Shown here piece by piece: positions 1 to 8,500 of a stretch of 64,000 nt of DNA. The notes below the pieces were generated by a model that saw only the letters and a program-made list of their open reading frames with translations, was not told the origin of the DNA and made no database searches. Source of the stretch: Microbacterium sp. NIBRBAC000506063 (GTDB lineage: Bacteria; Actinomycetota; Actinomycetes; Actinomycetales; Microbacteriaceae); contig NZ_CP072877.1 in assembly GCF_017968845.1 (NCBI RefSeq), positions 1 to 64,000 of the forward strand, given 5' to 3'. The translations under genes and the position numbers were made by a program. Position 1 is the first letter of the stretch; the number at the start of each line of letters is the position of its first letter.

Positions 1-159
1 CCACTCGGCCTCGGCGTCCTCGGCACTCAGCAGGTTCCAGTTGATCGGGTGCGGCGGCTCGGCGATCAGCGGCTCGTCGTAGCCGTCGTCGTCCATCTGG
101 TCCACATCCGAGTCGGGAACATCGTTCGTCGTGGCGTCGCCACCGGGTTCGTCGGACAT
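1..159 (-). CDS. Conjugation-region protein, N-terminal part only
   Basis: The gene starts with ATG at 159 and runs off the left edge, so only about 53 residues are visible. It begins MSDEPGGDATTND, has an acidic Asp-rich stretch around residues 20-30, and then PPHPINWNLLSAEDAEAEW. Acidic N-termini followed by a WNLL..EDAEAEW segment are typical of a hypothetical protein encoded just after the coupling protein in actinobacterial ICEs; that recollection is family knowledge and was not tested. It lies about 80 bases downstream of the VirD4-like gene on the same strand, so co-transcription is likely. Function unknown. Confidence 0.6.
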   Translation of the reverse strand, partial: MSDEPGGDATTNDVPDSDVDQMDDDGYDEPLIAEPPHPINWNLLSAEDAEAEW

Positions 160-239
160 GCTGGGCTCCTGTCTGCTCTCCGGCGCCGGTTCGTGCCGGG
201 CCGTTGTGGCGGGCAGGTGCTCCGTGCCGCGACCGGCGT

Positions 240-2018
240 TCAGGTGCCGGAACGACGGAGCAGGGCTTCGATCTCGGCACGGTCGGCGGCGAGCTGGCCG
301 GCGTCGGGACGCTTGGGCCAGGGGTGCAGGTCGGTGACGATCGGGGCCGCGGAGCGCAGCAGCACGATCCCGGTCCCGAACGGGAGCCGGCGGATGCGGT
401 CGGGCGGGAAGATCGGCACCCGGCGGACGGAGCGCTGGTTGGAGCGGGTGCCGTGGTCGCCCAGCGTCACGGAGTCGGTGTATTCGTCGCGTTCGCCGAC
501 CAGGGCGCTCAGGTCTTGCAGGTCCCGGCTGTTGGAAGCCCCGCCGAGGATGACCTTGACGATGGAGGCGTCCCAGATCGCGTTCGCCTGGTGCTCGTTC
601 CACTTGTCCCGCGCCTGCGCGAGCGATTGGAGTACCGGCATTGTCGTGATCCCCGACCCGCCGCCTTCGGCCATCAGCGTCGGCAGCGACGGCAACGGCG
701 AGAGGTTGGCTATCTCATCCAAGGCCAGCAGCATCGGCGGATCGAGCCGGGCACCGGCCGATCGTGCGGCCAGGCGGCGGGCGGTCTCGATGAGGTCTTC
801 CACGAGCGCGGCGACCAGCGCGGCGCTGGCTCCGGCACCGGACCCGGTTGCCAGGAGGAACAACGTGCCGCGGTCGCGGATGAACGCTTCGGGATCGAAG
901 CCCTCACCGGGGCCGGGCGATACGGCGTCGAGCACGCGCGGGTCCGCGAGGGAGCCGAGAGCCAAGGAGACGCCCTGCCAGATCGAGTCGCGGGTGCGGG
1001 GGTCGGAGTCGATCATCGCTTCCAGAGACTCGGCCCACCCGGTCGCAGCCTGCGTGGAGCCGGTCAGGATCGCCACCGCGTCAGCGGCCGCGGTCGGATC
1101 GAGAGTCCACCTGAACAGCTCGGCGGGCGGCCGATGGTCGATCGCTGCCGCGTGCAGCAGGGCTTGGAGCGCGGCCCGTGTCTTGCCCTCCCAGAAGCCT
1201 CCGCCGTCGACGCCGCCTGCGGACAGGCCGGTGCCGGCGGCGAGCCCGGTGGCGCGGATCATCGCCGTCTGCGGTGACTCGCAGCCCCGGATCGGTGACC
1301 AGCGCAGACCGGCGGGCAGACCCTCGGCCAAGTGTTGCGGGTCGAAGATCGCGACGGGGCCGATCCTGCGGCGGGCGCGCATGGTCGCGGTGAGGTTGTC
1401 CGGCCTGGTCGAGGTGACGACGACGGCGCCGGGGGCGTCGAGGATCGCCGGGATCACCAGATGCAGGCCCTTCCCGGAGCGGGGCGGGCCGATGACCATG
1501 ATCGAGTCCTCGACCGACGCCCACACGCCGGTGCTCTTGGAGGTGCCGAGCCGGTAGCCCACGTCCGCCGGCTTCGGGTCAGCCAGGCCGGGGCGCAGGT
1601 TTCCCGCGCGGCGCAGCAGCGCCTTGTCAGACGCGGCGGCGGCGACTTCGTGCCGTGTGGCGATCCCGGCCATGCGGCGCGGGTCGGTCTCGATCCGGTG
1701 GGTGTGGCGGCGCAGCCGCAGCCACGCCCATAGCCCGCCGGTCACGAGGCCGGCGAGCAGCAGCCCGGCGACGATCCAGTAGACGACCGGGTTCAGGCCG
1801 TCCGCGTCGAGCGCCGAGCCGGGATCACCAGGGTGGAACAGCACTCCGACCCCGGAGGCGGGATCGCCGGCGGGCTGGGGCGTGCCGGTCAGGAACGCGG
1901 CCACCGATCCCGCGGCGCGCAGGATCAGCGCGACGCCGAACAGGACGACCAGCCCGATCATCGCGGCGTTGGTCAGCTCGTCCCCGAACGAGCCGGTCTG
2001 CCGGCCCTGCTCGTTCAC
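240..2018 (-). CDS. Type IV coupling protein, TraG/VirD4 family
   Basis: This is the membrane ATPase that hands the relaxase-DNA complex to the conjugation pore. The 592-residue protein has two N-terminal membrane segments (about 20-36 and 78-100), a Walker A motif GPPRSGKG at 177-184, and a Walker B LLALDEIAN near 430. Together these fit the VirD4/TraG fold. I chose the GTG start at 2018 because it overlaps the stop of the upstream gene (GTGA) and because the frame upstream of it is Arg/His-rich noise antisense to a better gene. The frame is intact, unlike many neighbours. It belongs to the same conjugation array as the genes at 18,402-27,087, from which the metal-resistance block separates it. 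Confidence 0.88.
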   Translation of the reverse strand: MNEQGRQTGSFGDELTNAAMIGLVVLFGVALILRAAGSVAAFLTGTPQPAGDPASGVGVLFHPGDPGSALDADGLNPVVYWIVAGLLLAGLVTGGLWAWLRLRRHTHRIETDPRRMAGIATRHEVAAAASDKALLRRAGNLRPGLADPKPADVGYRLGTSKSTGVWASVEDSIMVIGPPRSGKGLHLVIPAILDAPGAVVVTSTRPDNLTATMRARRRIGPVAIFDPQHLAEGLPAGLRWSPIRGCESPQTAMIRATGLAAGTGLSAGGVDGGGFWEGKTRAALQALLHAAAIDHRPPAELFRWTLDPTAAADAVAILTGSTQAATGWAESLEAMIDSDPRTRDSIWQGVSLALGSLADPRVLDAVSPGPGEGFDPEAFIRDRGTLFLLATGSGAGASAALVAALVEDLIETARRLAARSAGARLDPPMLLALDEIANLSPLPSLPTLMAEGGGSGITTMPVLQSLAQARDKWNEHQANAIWDASIVKVILGGASNSRDLQDLSALVGERDEYTDSVTLGDHGTRSNQRSVRRVPIFPPDRIRRLPFGTGIVLLRSAAPIVTDLHPWPKRPDAGQLAADRAEIEALLRRSGT

Positions 2019-2527
2019 GGCACTCGCCGGATGATCGTGGTGCCGGAGACGCGGCCGAACAGGATGACCTCGATGACCTCGTCGGTCCGGTCGGCGCCGT
2101 TCCCGGCTGGGTCGATGAGGGCGCGCGCGGTGCCGGTGTGGGCGGCGTCGGTGTGCCCGGTGACGACGGCGACCGCCACGTCCTCGCCGGGAACGAACCC
2201 CTTGCCCTCGACGGTGTGAAACACCGGCCCGGCTGGCGCCTTCGGTTCCGGTTCGGGCTCGGGGCGGAACCGCCGACGGCGGGCGGCGATGATGTCGGTG
2301 AAGCTCGTGCCGTCCGCTTCGCGGACCTCGACCCTGGCCGGTGTCGTCCGGTCGTTCGTGGCGCGGTCGATGATCTGCCCGAACGAGGAGCGCCGCCACG
2401 GCGGCGCGAAAGGGTCAGGGTCCAACCGTTTCCCGTCGACGGTGACGGTCACGGTGCCGTCCTCGCGCACATCGAGCACGACGAGCGGGATGGACACCGG
2501 GACGGGCTCAGGCTCGGGCTTCCTCAT
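2015..2527 (-). CDS. Conserved ICE hypothetical protein
   Basis: A 170-residue soluble protein. It starts MRKPEPEPVPVS, with a Pro/Glu N-terminus, and has a second Pro/Glu segment (RPEPEPEPKAPAG) about two thirds along. Short beta-rich stretches follow, such as VLDVREDGTVTVTVDGKRL. It overlaps the coupling-protein gene by four bases (GTGA), so the two are translationally coupled and probably act together in conjugation. An ATG at 2554 is also in frame; 2527 is preferred because the Pro/Glu start is compact. I do not recognise a named family. Confidence 0.6.
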   Translation of the reverse strand: MRKPEPEPVPVSIPLVVLDVREDGTVTVTVDGKRLDPDPFAPPWRRSSFGQIIDRATNDRTTPARVEVREADGTSFTDIIAARRRRFRPEPEPEPKAPAGPVFHTVEGKGFVPGEDVAVAVVTGHTDAAHTGTARALIDPAGNGADRTDEVIEVILFGRVSGTTIIRRVP

Positions 2528-2668
2528 AGCGTCGAGGTGAGCCAACGCCGCCATGAGAGCATGCGTGGCGCTCCTGGGCGTCCGCGCGCACGTACGAGCC
2601 GTGCAGGTCGAACCTCTGCCGCGTACGGAGGAATGTCGGACGTCTCTGGCAGGCTCTTCGTATGAGTG

Positions 2669-2899
2669 ATGAAACTTGGGACGGCCGCCGGGCGGTCAGT
2701 GCGAGTTCGGGTGATAACACGGTTTCGCGTGCGCGGCAACCGGATGGTTGACGCGCACACTGGGGAGACATCATTCCGTGTCCGCGACGACGGCAGAGTG
2801 GTGGATGCCAATTCCGGCGAGACACGGTTTCGCGTGCGCGATGACGGCCGTGTGGTCGATGTCAACACGGGTGAGACGGTCTACAGACTCAGAGGTTGA
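2669..2899 (+). CDS. Small protein made of 18-residue tandem repeats
   Basis: A 76-residue protein (ATG 2669; a GTG at 2666 is equally possible). Most of it is three tandem units of the form TRFRVRDDGRVVDxNTGE plus a partial fourth (TVYRLRG). Unit one has 17 residues, the next two have 18. The alternation of F-R-V-R and VVD strands with DDG and NTGE turns suggests stacked beta hairpins. The reading frame is supported because the protein repeat is clean while other frames give low-complexity text. It is transcribed divergently from the conjugation operon with about 140 bases between. I do not recognise a named family, and function is unknown. Confidence 0.5.
   Translation: MKLGTAAGRSVRVRVITRFRVRGNRMVDAHTGETSFRVRDDGRVVDANSGETRFRVRDDGRVVDVNTGETVYRLRG
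2717..2896 (+). repeat. 54-base tandem repeat inside the small gene
   Basis: The units run 2717-2767 (51 bases), 2768-2821 and 2822-2875 (54 bases each), with a partial unit to 2896. Each carries a TTTCGCGTGCGC-like start and ends GGNGAG. Copies differ mainly at third codon positions, as expected for selection on the protein repeat. Confidence 0.75.
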
Positions 2900-2929
2900 G
2901 TCACTTAGCCCTGGTTTGGCCATCGTTGC

Positions 2930-3705
2930 TCAAGGTTGCCGCGATGGCCCCTTGGCCGCGTTTATGGTTCGTGCTTGGGCATCGATATCCGGGCCAGTGA
3001 AGAGTCGGTGGAACGCCTCGTCGAGCACTCTGGCTCCGTCCAGCACTTCCATAGTGGTTAAGTCCGAGTCCTCGTGGGTTCCGACGTTTCCGAGCCATTT
3101 GACGGCGAAGAAGAGATCGGCCACCGCTGGACGGTCTGGGTCAGCATCACGCCACTCTTTGATACGTTCGTGCGCGTTCCGAAATTGCCCAGATGGTCGA
3201 GTTGCAGAGATTCCTTCTGAAGTCAAGAACCGTTCCACCGTGGCACGCAGCGCAGTTGCGGCCAGACCAGGATCAGCGAAAAGCACGCGAGAAGCGCGCA
3301 GCACACCCTCTCTTACTTCGTCGGGTGCCTATCTCGGGATCGGCATTATCAGCATCGGCGGATGCAGGTGCGTCACAGTGTAGTACGAGGAATAGGCGAT
3401 GCCTTGGTACTCGAAATCATCGCGGTTCGACCTGTGGGAGTAGTCCACGCGATAGTCGCCGTGCCGTGCACAGCCTGTCGACACTCGGGATTCTCGCACT
3501 GACCGCGGACGACAAACGTGCCGGAAATCCACTCCGGCTCGAACGCAGGGTGGTTGCGCGCGGAAGCTGAATCGTGTCCTTCATCCTCGGTGGGCGCTGA
3601 GAATCCGATGTATCCGGTCTGGCACTTGGGGCACGCAGGCCGCGGCCACGGCTGTCCGTCCTCAATCGGGCGAGCGAGCTCGGAAAGTGCGGGGTCCACA
3701 GCCAT
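2930..3705 (-). pseudogene. DUF4145-family protein, broken
   Basis: The N-terminal part (start ATG 3705) has a zinc-ribbon pattern, with CPKCQTGYIGF followed by CENPECRQAVHG, typical of DUF4145 proteins. The frame then shifts near 3460, where one added base joins HGTA to DYRVDYSHRSNRDD. The shifted frame runs to an in-frame TAG at 3329-3331 and resumes as APDEVREGVLRASRV through the helical DUF4145 core (LFFAVKWLGNVGTHE). The frameshift could be a sequencing error, but the TAG is a substitution, so the gene may be truly dead. DUF4145 proteins are often found near restriction or defence genes. Nothing else here points to a role. Confidence 0.65.
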
Positions 3706-3884
3706 GCTTCCAGCGTAAGCGGGACGCTATGCGGACAGGCGTAGAACGGGAATCGATCGCGGGCGACGGCTCTAGCCTTTTATCTCTAGAGCCGCATCTT
3801 TCTGACCGAGGTTCATGCCTCGCAGGTGCGCTCCGCCCGCCGCTGCAACGGAATTACCGCTTGTCGAGAATTCTGACGAACCAT

Positions 3885-3936
3885 CATGATTCCTGACACT
3901 TTTGCAGTATTCTTGATGCATAGTCATGATTCGTGA
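3885..3936. repeat. Two 12-base direct repeats upstream of the recombinase
   Basis: CATGATTCCTGA at 3885-3896 and CATGATTCGTGA at 3925-3936 match at 11 of 12 bases and are spaced exactly 40 bases apart, just before the recombinase start. They could be recombinase or regulator binding sites at the left end of the cargo block. I found no clear copy near the right end (about 18,320-18,400). The rest of 3706-3945 shows no gene. Confidence 0.35.
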
Positions 3937-3945
3937 AGCTGCGGA

Positions 3946-5037
3946 GTGATGAAGCTCGATGCGGTTCGGGGTGTCGGAACTGCCAGGGGCTGGCGGTCCG
4001 AGGAGGATGCTGCCGACTTCGAGCAGGAGATCATCGACCAGTACGCTCTCGCGATGGCTGCCGCCGGGCTCAGCGACGGCTACATCGCGCAGTCCAGAGC
4101 AGTCGTGTTCGAGTTCCGTCACCATCTCGACGTCCCGCTGTGGCAAGCAAGGCCCTCCGACGCGGACGCTTTTCTGGCCGGGCTACGTCGGGCTGGGTTG
4201 GCGGTCACGACGCGGGCGAGCAAGGCGGGCGCGATCGCGCAGTTCTACGACTTCGCCATCGCCCGCTACCAGGGCGACATCAATGCGCTGACCGATTGGG
4301 TGATCGAGCAGCCCGTCGACGAGTACAACCGGCAGTCGGGCTCGTCGCTGGGCAAGGTCCGTGTGCCGCCGTCCGATGCGGAGATCGGCCGGCTCTTCGG
4401 CGGGTGGGCCGCCTCGCTCCAAGATGAGCGACGTTATCTGCCCGCCGCGAGGAACTACTTCGCTGCGTCGCTCTGGCGCAGGGTCGGGGTGCGCATCACG
4501 GAGAGCACGAAACTCGACATCCGTGACTGGCGGCCCGATCTCGGGGCGCTGGGTAACCTGCATGTCCGGTTCGGGAAAGGCTCGCGGGGACGAGGGTCGA
4601 AGCAGCGTCTGGTGCCTGCGATCAACGGGGCGGACAAGCTCATCGACTGGTGGCTCGGCGATCTGCGACACCGCTTCGGCCCCGACTGGGACAACCCGGA
4701 TGCCCCGATGATCCCGTCCGAGCGGTTCGACCACGAACTCGGTCGTTCGTGGCGGGCCAGCGACGACGTGCTCCGGCGGGGCCTGACCCGAGCGACTGAA
4801 CGGTTCTTGCCCGCCTGGGCCGGAGGACGGATGACGCCGCATGTGCTCCGCCATTACTGCGCGTCATCATTGTATCTGGCGGGCATGGACTTGAAAGCGC
4901 TGCAAGAGCTGCTGGGGCACCAATGGCTCTCGACCACGACGCAGTACATCCACGTCCCGGGCGAGCACGTCGAGGACTCGTGGATGCAAGCCAACCAACG
5001 GCTGGAAGACCGATTTGAAGGGATGACCACGCGATGA
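3946..5037 (+). CDS. Tyrosine recombinase, first gene of a three-gene module
   Basis: A site-specific DNA recombinase of the phage-integrase/XerD fold, 363 residues from GTG 3946 (ATG 3949 is next in frame). The N-terminal half is the SAM-like core-binding domain. The catalytic half shows VGVRITE (first Arg), HVLRHYCAS (His-x-x-Arg-His), LLGHQWLSTTTQYIH (His and the nucleophile Tyr). All catalytic positions are present, so it should be active. Its stop overlaps the next gene by four bases (ATGA). Recombinase, small HTH protein and Cys-rich recombinase-like protein form a co-translated trio at the edge of the ars/Cd block, so it probably mobilised this cargo. Confidence 0.85.
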   Translation: MMKLDAVRGVGTARGWRSEEDAADFEQEIIDQYALAMAAAGLSDGYIAQSRAVVFEFRHHLDVPLWQARPSDADAFLAGLRRAGLAVTTRASKAGAIAQFYDFAIARYQGDINALTDWVIEQPVDEYNRQSGSSLGKVRVPPSDAEIGRLFGGWAASLQDERRYLPAARNYFAASLWRRVGVRITESTKLDIRDWRPDLGALGNLHVRFGKGSRGRGSKQRLVPAINGADKLIDWWLGDLRHRFGPDWDNPDAPMIPSERFDHELGRSWRASDDVLRRGLTRATERFLPAWAGGRMTPHVLRHYCASSLYLAGMDLKALQELLGHQWLSTTTQYIHVPGEHVEDSWMQANQRLEDRFEGMTTR

Positions 5038-5363
5038 AATGGAACCTGCGAGTCCAGGCCGCCGAGCGCGGCATCTGGAAGTCGGCGGAACTGCGGCGGA
5101 TGCTCGCCGACGCCGGGCTAGAGATCAGCCAGGGCAAGATGTCCGGGCTGTGGACGGGCACCCCGACCACGATCCGACTGGACGATCTCGATGTCATCTG
5201 CCATGTCCTCGGTTGCGAGCCGACTGATCTTCTCGTGCCCGAGCCCGAGAAGGTCCGAGCACGCAAGCCCGGCGCCCGTCGGCGGGTAGAAGCGAGTGGG
5301 AGCACGAATATGGTCGCGCCCCGGTTCGGTCCGAAGAACGATCGGCCGGCGCCGCCGCTATGA
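5034..5363 (+). CDS. Cro/C1-type HTH protein of the recombinase module
   Basis: A 109-residue protein with an XRE-like helix-turn-helix over residues 1-70. Recognisable parts are SAELRRMLADAGLEISQGKMS (recognition region), then IRLDDLDVICHVLGCEPTDLLV, the usual ending of the Cro/C1 fold. The basic tail is probably disordered. It overlaps the recombinase by four bases and the next gene by four bases, so all three are translated together. It may regulate the module or help the recombinase assemble on its sites; the second is inference. Confidence 0.75.
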   Translation: MKWNLRVQAAERGIWKSAELRRMLADAGLEISQGKMSGLWTGTPTTIRLDDLDVICHVLGCEPTDLLVPEPEKVRARKPGARRRVEASGSTNMVAPRFGPKNDRPAPPL

Positions 5364-7114
5364 GTCCGGCACGCGGCCCGAACGGACCCTTGAGTCCGCC
5401 GTTGCCCTGCACTGCGTGCGGGGTGAAGCCGGCCGCGTGGCTCACACCCCGAATCGACTTCTGCTACGACTGCATCCCCGGCGGCCCGTTCACACCGCCG
5501 GCCTGTAGCAAGTGCGGATCAACCGAGTATTACAGCCAAGGACTCTGCGCCCACTGTCACCCCGGCAGCCCCGGCTTCATCGGCTCCTGCCGCGATTGCC
5601 TCGCCTGGGGCGTCTACCGGCAACGCAACTGGCGGTGCTGGAAGTGCCGCTGGTGGTTCACGCACTACCCGCAGGGCGAGTGCGTCTCCTGTCACCGCGA
5701 GGTCACCATCGGTGAGCAGGGCTACTGCCGCCTCTGCCTGGAAACCGCCCGCTACCACCAGACGCCTGGTGAACCGCTCGACCTCGACGCGGCCCGCACG
5801 TACGGCCAGCAGCTCTTCCTCGCCTCGATGAACGACTCCCGTCAGCCCGCAGAACTCCACCTACCGATGGCGATGAGCATCCGCGAAGCGCTCAAGGTCA
5901 TCAACACGCCGCCGCCGGTTCCCGCCAGCTACCAGCCGGTCCTGTTTCATATCGACCCCGACCCCGAACGCCTCCGTCAGCGCTCCAACGAGATCCGGCT
6001 GCGCGACATCACCAGCCGCACCGACCACTTCCTCTACGCCCGAGCCCGCGAGTACGCCTGGAGCAAGCGACAGACCAACCAGGTCAGGCGCACCCTGAAA
6101 GTCCTGCAGCTCGTGTTCCCCGGCGCGAATCTGCGCTTTCGCGCCTCTGACATCCTCGCGATGCGCAGCTACGACGACGGCAGCAACATCCGCTCCACCA
6201 TCGAAGTCCTCGAAGACGCCGGGCTCCTCATCGACGATCGGGTGCCCTCGTTCACCAAGCTCTTCGAACGCAAGACCCATGCCCTTCCTGAGCCGATGCG
6301 ATCCCAGCTCGAGGTCTGGCGCGACATCATGGTCGACGGCTCCAAGACCCCGCCGCGCCGTCAGCCCCGCGACACGATGACCGTCAAAGGCCAGATGTAC
6401 GGCATCCTCCCCGCGATCACTCGCTGGGTCGACGACGGGCGCACCAGCCTCGCAGGGATCAGCACCGAAGACATCCTCGCCGCCCTCCCTGACGACCCCT
6501 CGCGCCGTCACACCATGATGCTCGGTTTCCGCAGTCTGTTCACGATCCTGCGCGGCCGCAAGCAGGTCTTCACCGACCCGACGAATGCGATCCCGCTGCG
6601 CGGCCCGCGGCGCAACACACCGCTGCCGATGGAGCCCACGGCGATCCGGGACGCCCTGGTCGACCCCGACCCCGCAGTGGCGTTGGCCGTCTCGCTCGTC
6701 GCCTTCCACGCCCTGACCACGCAGCAGGTCCAGCACATCCAACTCACCGACATCATCGACGGACGTCTGCGAATGCCCGACGTCCGCTTCATCCCGCTCG
6801 CGAAACCTGTCCGCGTCCGCCTGAGCGCGTGGCTCGACCACCGTGCCCAGCGCTGGCCGGAAACGAAGAACCCCTACCTGCTCGTCACCGTCCAGACCGC
6901 GCCCCGTCTCTCACCGCCCGGCCGGAACTTCCCCTGGAAGAAGGCCGGAGTGACAGCCCAGGCCCTGCGCACCGACCGGATTCTCTACGAGGTCGAGCAG
7001 ACCGGCGGCGACTTCAGGCGCATCTGCGACCTCTTCGGCATCGGCATCGAGACCGCGCTGCGCTACTCCCACACCGCCACGGGACCGCAGAACATCACGG
7101 CCGACAGTGCGTAG
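5360..7114 (+). CDS. Cys-rich recombinase-like protein, third gene of the module
   Basis: A 584-residue protein. The first 130 residues hold about ten Cys pairs or near-pairs (CTACG, CYDC, CSKCG, CAHCH, CRDC, CWKC, CVSCH, CRLC), which suggests several zinc fingers. The rest is helical and ends with ICDLFGIGIETALRYSH. This resembles the LGH-type C-terminus of tyrosine recombinases with Tyr kept, but the preceding His/Arg box is not obvious (FHALTTQQVQHI where Arg is expected). I read it as a degenerate recombinase with a DNA- or protein-binding zinc region that works with the upstream enzyme. Start ATG 5360 is fixed by an ATGA overlap. Confidence 0.7.
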   Translation: MSPARGPNGPLSPPLPCTACGVKPAAWLTPRIDFCYDCIPGGPFTPPACSKCGSTEYYSQGLCAHCHPGSPGFIGSCRDCLAWGVYRQRNWRCWKCRWWFTHYPQGECVSCHREVTIGEQGYCRLCLETARYHQTPGEPLDLDAARTYGQQLFLASMNDSRQPAELHLPMAMSIREALKVINTPPPVPASYQPVLFHIDPDPERLRQRSNEIRLRDITSRTDHFLYARAREYAWSKRQTNQVRRTLKVLQLVFPGANLRFRASDILAMRSYDDGSNIRSTIEVLEDAGLLIDDRVPSFTKLFERKTHALPEPMRSQLEVWRDIMVDGSKTPPRRQPRDTMTVKGQMYGILPAITRWVDDGRTSLAGISTEDILAALPDDPSRRHTMMLGFRSLFTILRGRKQVFTDPTNAIPLRGPRRNTPLPMEPTAIRDALVDPDPAVALAVSLVAFHALTTQQVQHIQLTDIIDGRLRMPDVRFIPLAKPVRVRLSAWLDHRAQRWPETKNPYLLVTVQTAPRLSPPGRNFPWKKAGVTAQALRTDRILYEVEQTGGDFRRICDLFGIGIETALRYSHTATGPQNITADSA

Positions 7115-7167
7115 CCGCCTCGGAAGATGAACCTTCGGCAAACACCACCCAGATGCGCCTCGCCGAC

Positions 7168-7203
7168 TTGCCGCGTGCTTCGAGAAGCGTCAATATAGAT
7201 ACA
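7168..7203 (+). promoter_or_regulatory. Possible leaderless promoter of the ars operon
   Basis: A TATAGA box at 7194-7199 sits three bases before the trxB ATG at 7203, with no Shine-Dalgarno sequence between. That arrangement fits a leaderless mRNA starting at or near the ATG, which is common in actinobacteria. TTGCCG at 7168-7173 is a weak -35 candidate with long spacing. Confidence 0.35.
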
Positions 7204-8177
7204 TGTCGAATCAAGAGGTCGAGTTGGTCATCGTCGGGTCCGGTCCCGCCGGGTACACCGCGGCGGTCTACGCTGCTCGTGCGGGGCTTGCCCCGGTCGT
7301 GATCGCCGGCTCGGTGACCGCGGGCGGGGCGTTGATGACGACGACCGAGGTGGAGAACTTCCCCGGCTTCGTCGATGGTGTGCAGGGTCCGGAGTTGATG
7401 GAGTCGATGCGGGCGCAGGCTGAACGGTTCGGCGCTCAGATCGTCTACGACGACGCGACCCGCCTCGACCTCGACGGCGACGTGAAGATCATCGAGACCG
7501 GTGCCGGGGCCACGTATCGGGCGCGGGCGGTGGTCCTGGCGATGGGCTCCGCGTACCGCAAGCTCGACCTCCCCGAGGAGGACCGCTTGTCCGGGCACGG
7601 AGTGTCCTGGTGCGCGACGTGCGACGGGTTCTTCTTCCGCGACCAGGAGATCGCCGTGGTCGGCGGCGGAGACTCCGCGATGGAGGAGGCCCTGTTTCTC
7701 ACCCGGTTCGCGTCGAAAGTGACCGTCGTGCACCGCCGGGACGAGTTCCGGGCGTCGAAGATCATGGCGCAGCGCGTGCTGGACGACCCGAAGATCGAGG
7801 TCGCCTGGAACAGCGAGGTCGCCGCGATCCTCGGCGACGAGGAGGTCACCGGGCTCACGCTGCGCGATAGCGTCACTGGGACCGAGCGGAGACTCGACGC
7901 GACGGGGGTGTTCGTCGCGGTCGGGCACGACCCGCGTTCAGATCTCGTGACCGGCCAGGTCGACACCGACGCGGACGGGTACGTGCGGGTCGCGCACCCG
8001 TCGACGCGGACGAACCTGGCCGGGGTGTTCGCGGCCGGGGATCTCGTCGATCACACGTACCGGCAGGCGATCACCGCCGCGGGCACCGGCTGCGCGGCCG
8101 CGCAGGACGCCCAGCACTACCTGTCGAACCTTGCTCCCGCCACCGTTTCCGCACCTGTTCTGGAGGTTTCCGCATGA
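7203..8177 (+). CDS. trxB: Thioredoxin reductase (ars operon, ArsT-like)
   Basis: An FAD/NADPH enzyme that reduces thioredoxin. The 324-residue protein has the FAD-binding [18 protein letters not shown] near residue 12, the redox pair CATC at about 137-140, and the NADPH-binding [16 protein letters not shown]. Length is normal for bacterial TrxB. It overlaps trxA by four bases (ATGA), and trxA overlaps the arsenite pump, so the set works as one operon. In Streptomyces arsenic islands the equivalent gene is called arsT and keeps thioredoxin reduced for arsenate reductase; here the same job is inferred from position. Confidence 0.92.
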   Translation: MSNQEVELVIVGSGPAGYTAAVYAARAGLAPVVIAGSVTAGGALMTTTEVENFPGFVDGVQGPELMESMRAQAERFGAQIVYDDATRLDLDGDVKIIETGAGATYRARAVVLAMGSAYRKLDLPEEDRLSGHGVSWCATCDGFFFRDQEIAVVGGGDSAMEEALFLTRFASKVTVVHRRDEFRASKIMAQRVLDDPKIEVAWNSEVAAILGDEEVTGLTLRDSVTGTERRLDATGVFVAVGHDPRSDLVTGQVDTDADGYVRVAHPSTRTNLAGVFAAGDLVDHTYRQAITAAGTGCAAAQDAQHYLSNLAPATVSAPVLEVSA

Positions 8178-8500
8178 GCACCGTCACCCCCGTCACCGAC
8201 GCCACGTTCCGGGCCGAGGTGCTCGACTCCGAGCTGCCCGTCGTGGTCGACATCTGGGCGGCCTGGTGCGGGCCATGCAAGGCGGTCGCCCCGATCCTGG
8301 ACCAGCTCGCCGGTGAGTACGCGGGCCGGGTGAAGATCGTGAAGGTCGATGCCGATCAGAACCTCGAGACCGTGACCGCGGCCGGCGTGACCTCGATCCC
8401 GACCCTCGGGTTCTATCGGAACGGGGAACGGGTGGACGTGTTGATCGGCGCGCACCCGAAGCCCGTCTACGCGACGAAGATCGAGGAGCTGCTCGCATGA
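8174..8500 (+). CDS. trxA: Thioredoxin
   Basis: A 108-residue cytosolic thioredoxin with the active site WCGPCK (Cys32, Cys35), the cis-Pro segment SIPTL, and normal length. It overlaps trxB upstream and the acr3 gene downstream by four bases each. It probably supplies electrons to the LMW-phosphatase-type arsenate reductases further down the same operon. Those actinobacterial enzymes may instead use mycothiol, so the electron donor is not proven. Confidence 0.92.
   Translation: MSTVTPVTDATFRAEVLDSELPVVVDIWAAWCGPCKAVAPILDQLAGEYAGRVKIVKVDADQNLETVTAAGVTSIPTLGFYRNGERVDVLIGAHPKPVYATKIEELLA

Noticed and set aside
49..1557. Long open frame antisense to the coupling-protein gene
   Set aside because: Arg/Ser-rich text without motifs, opposite a gene with clear Walker motifs; a normal effect of high GC.
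2662..2751. ATG frame starting MSDETWDGRR upstream of the repeat protein
   Set aside because: It ends after 29 codons. Joining it to the repeat frame would need two missing bases, unlike the single-base pattern elsewhere.
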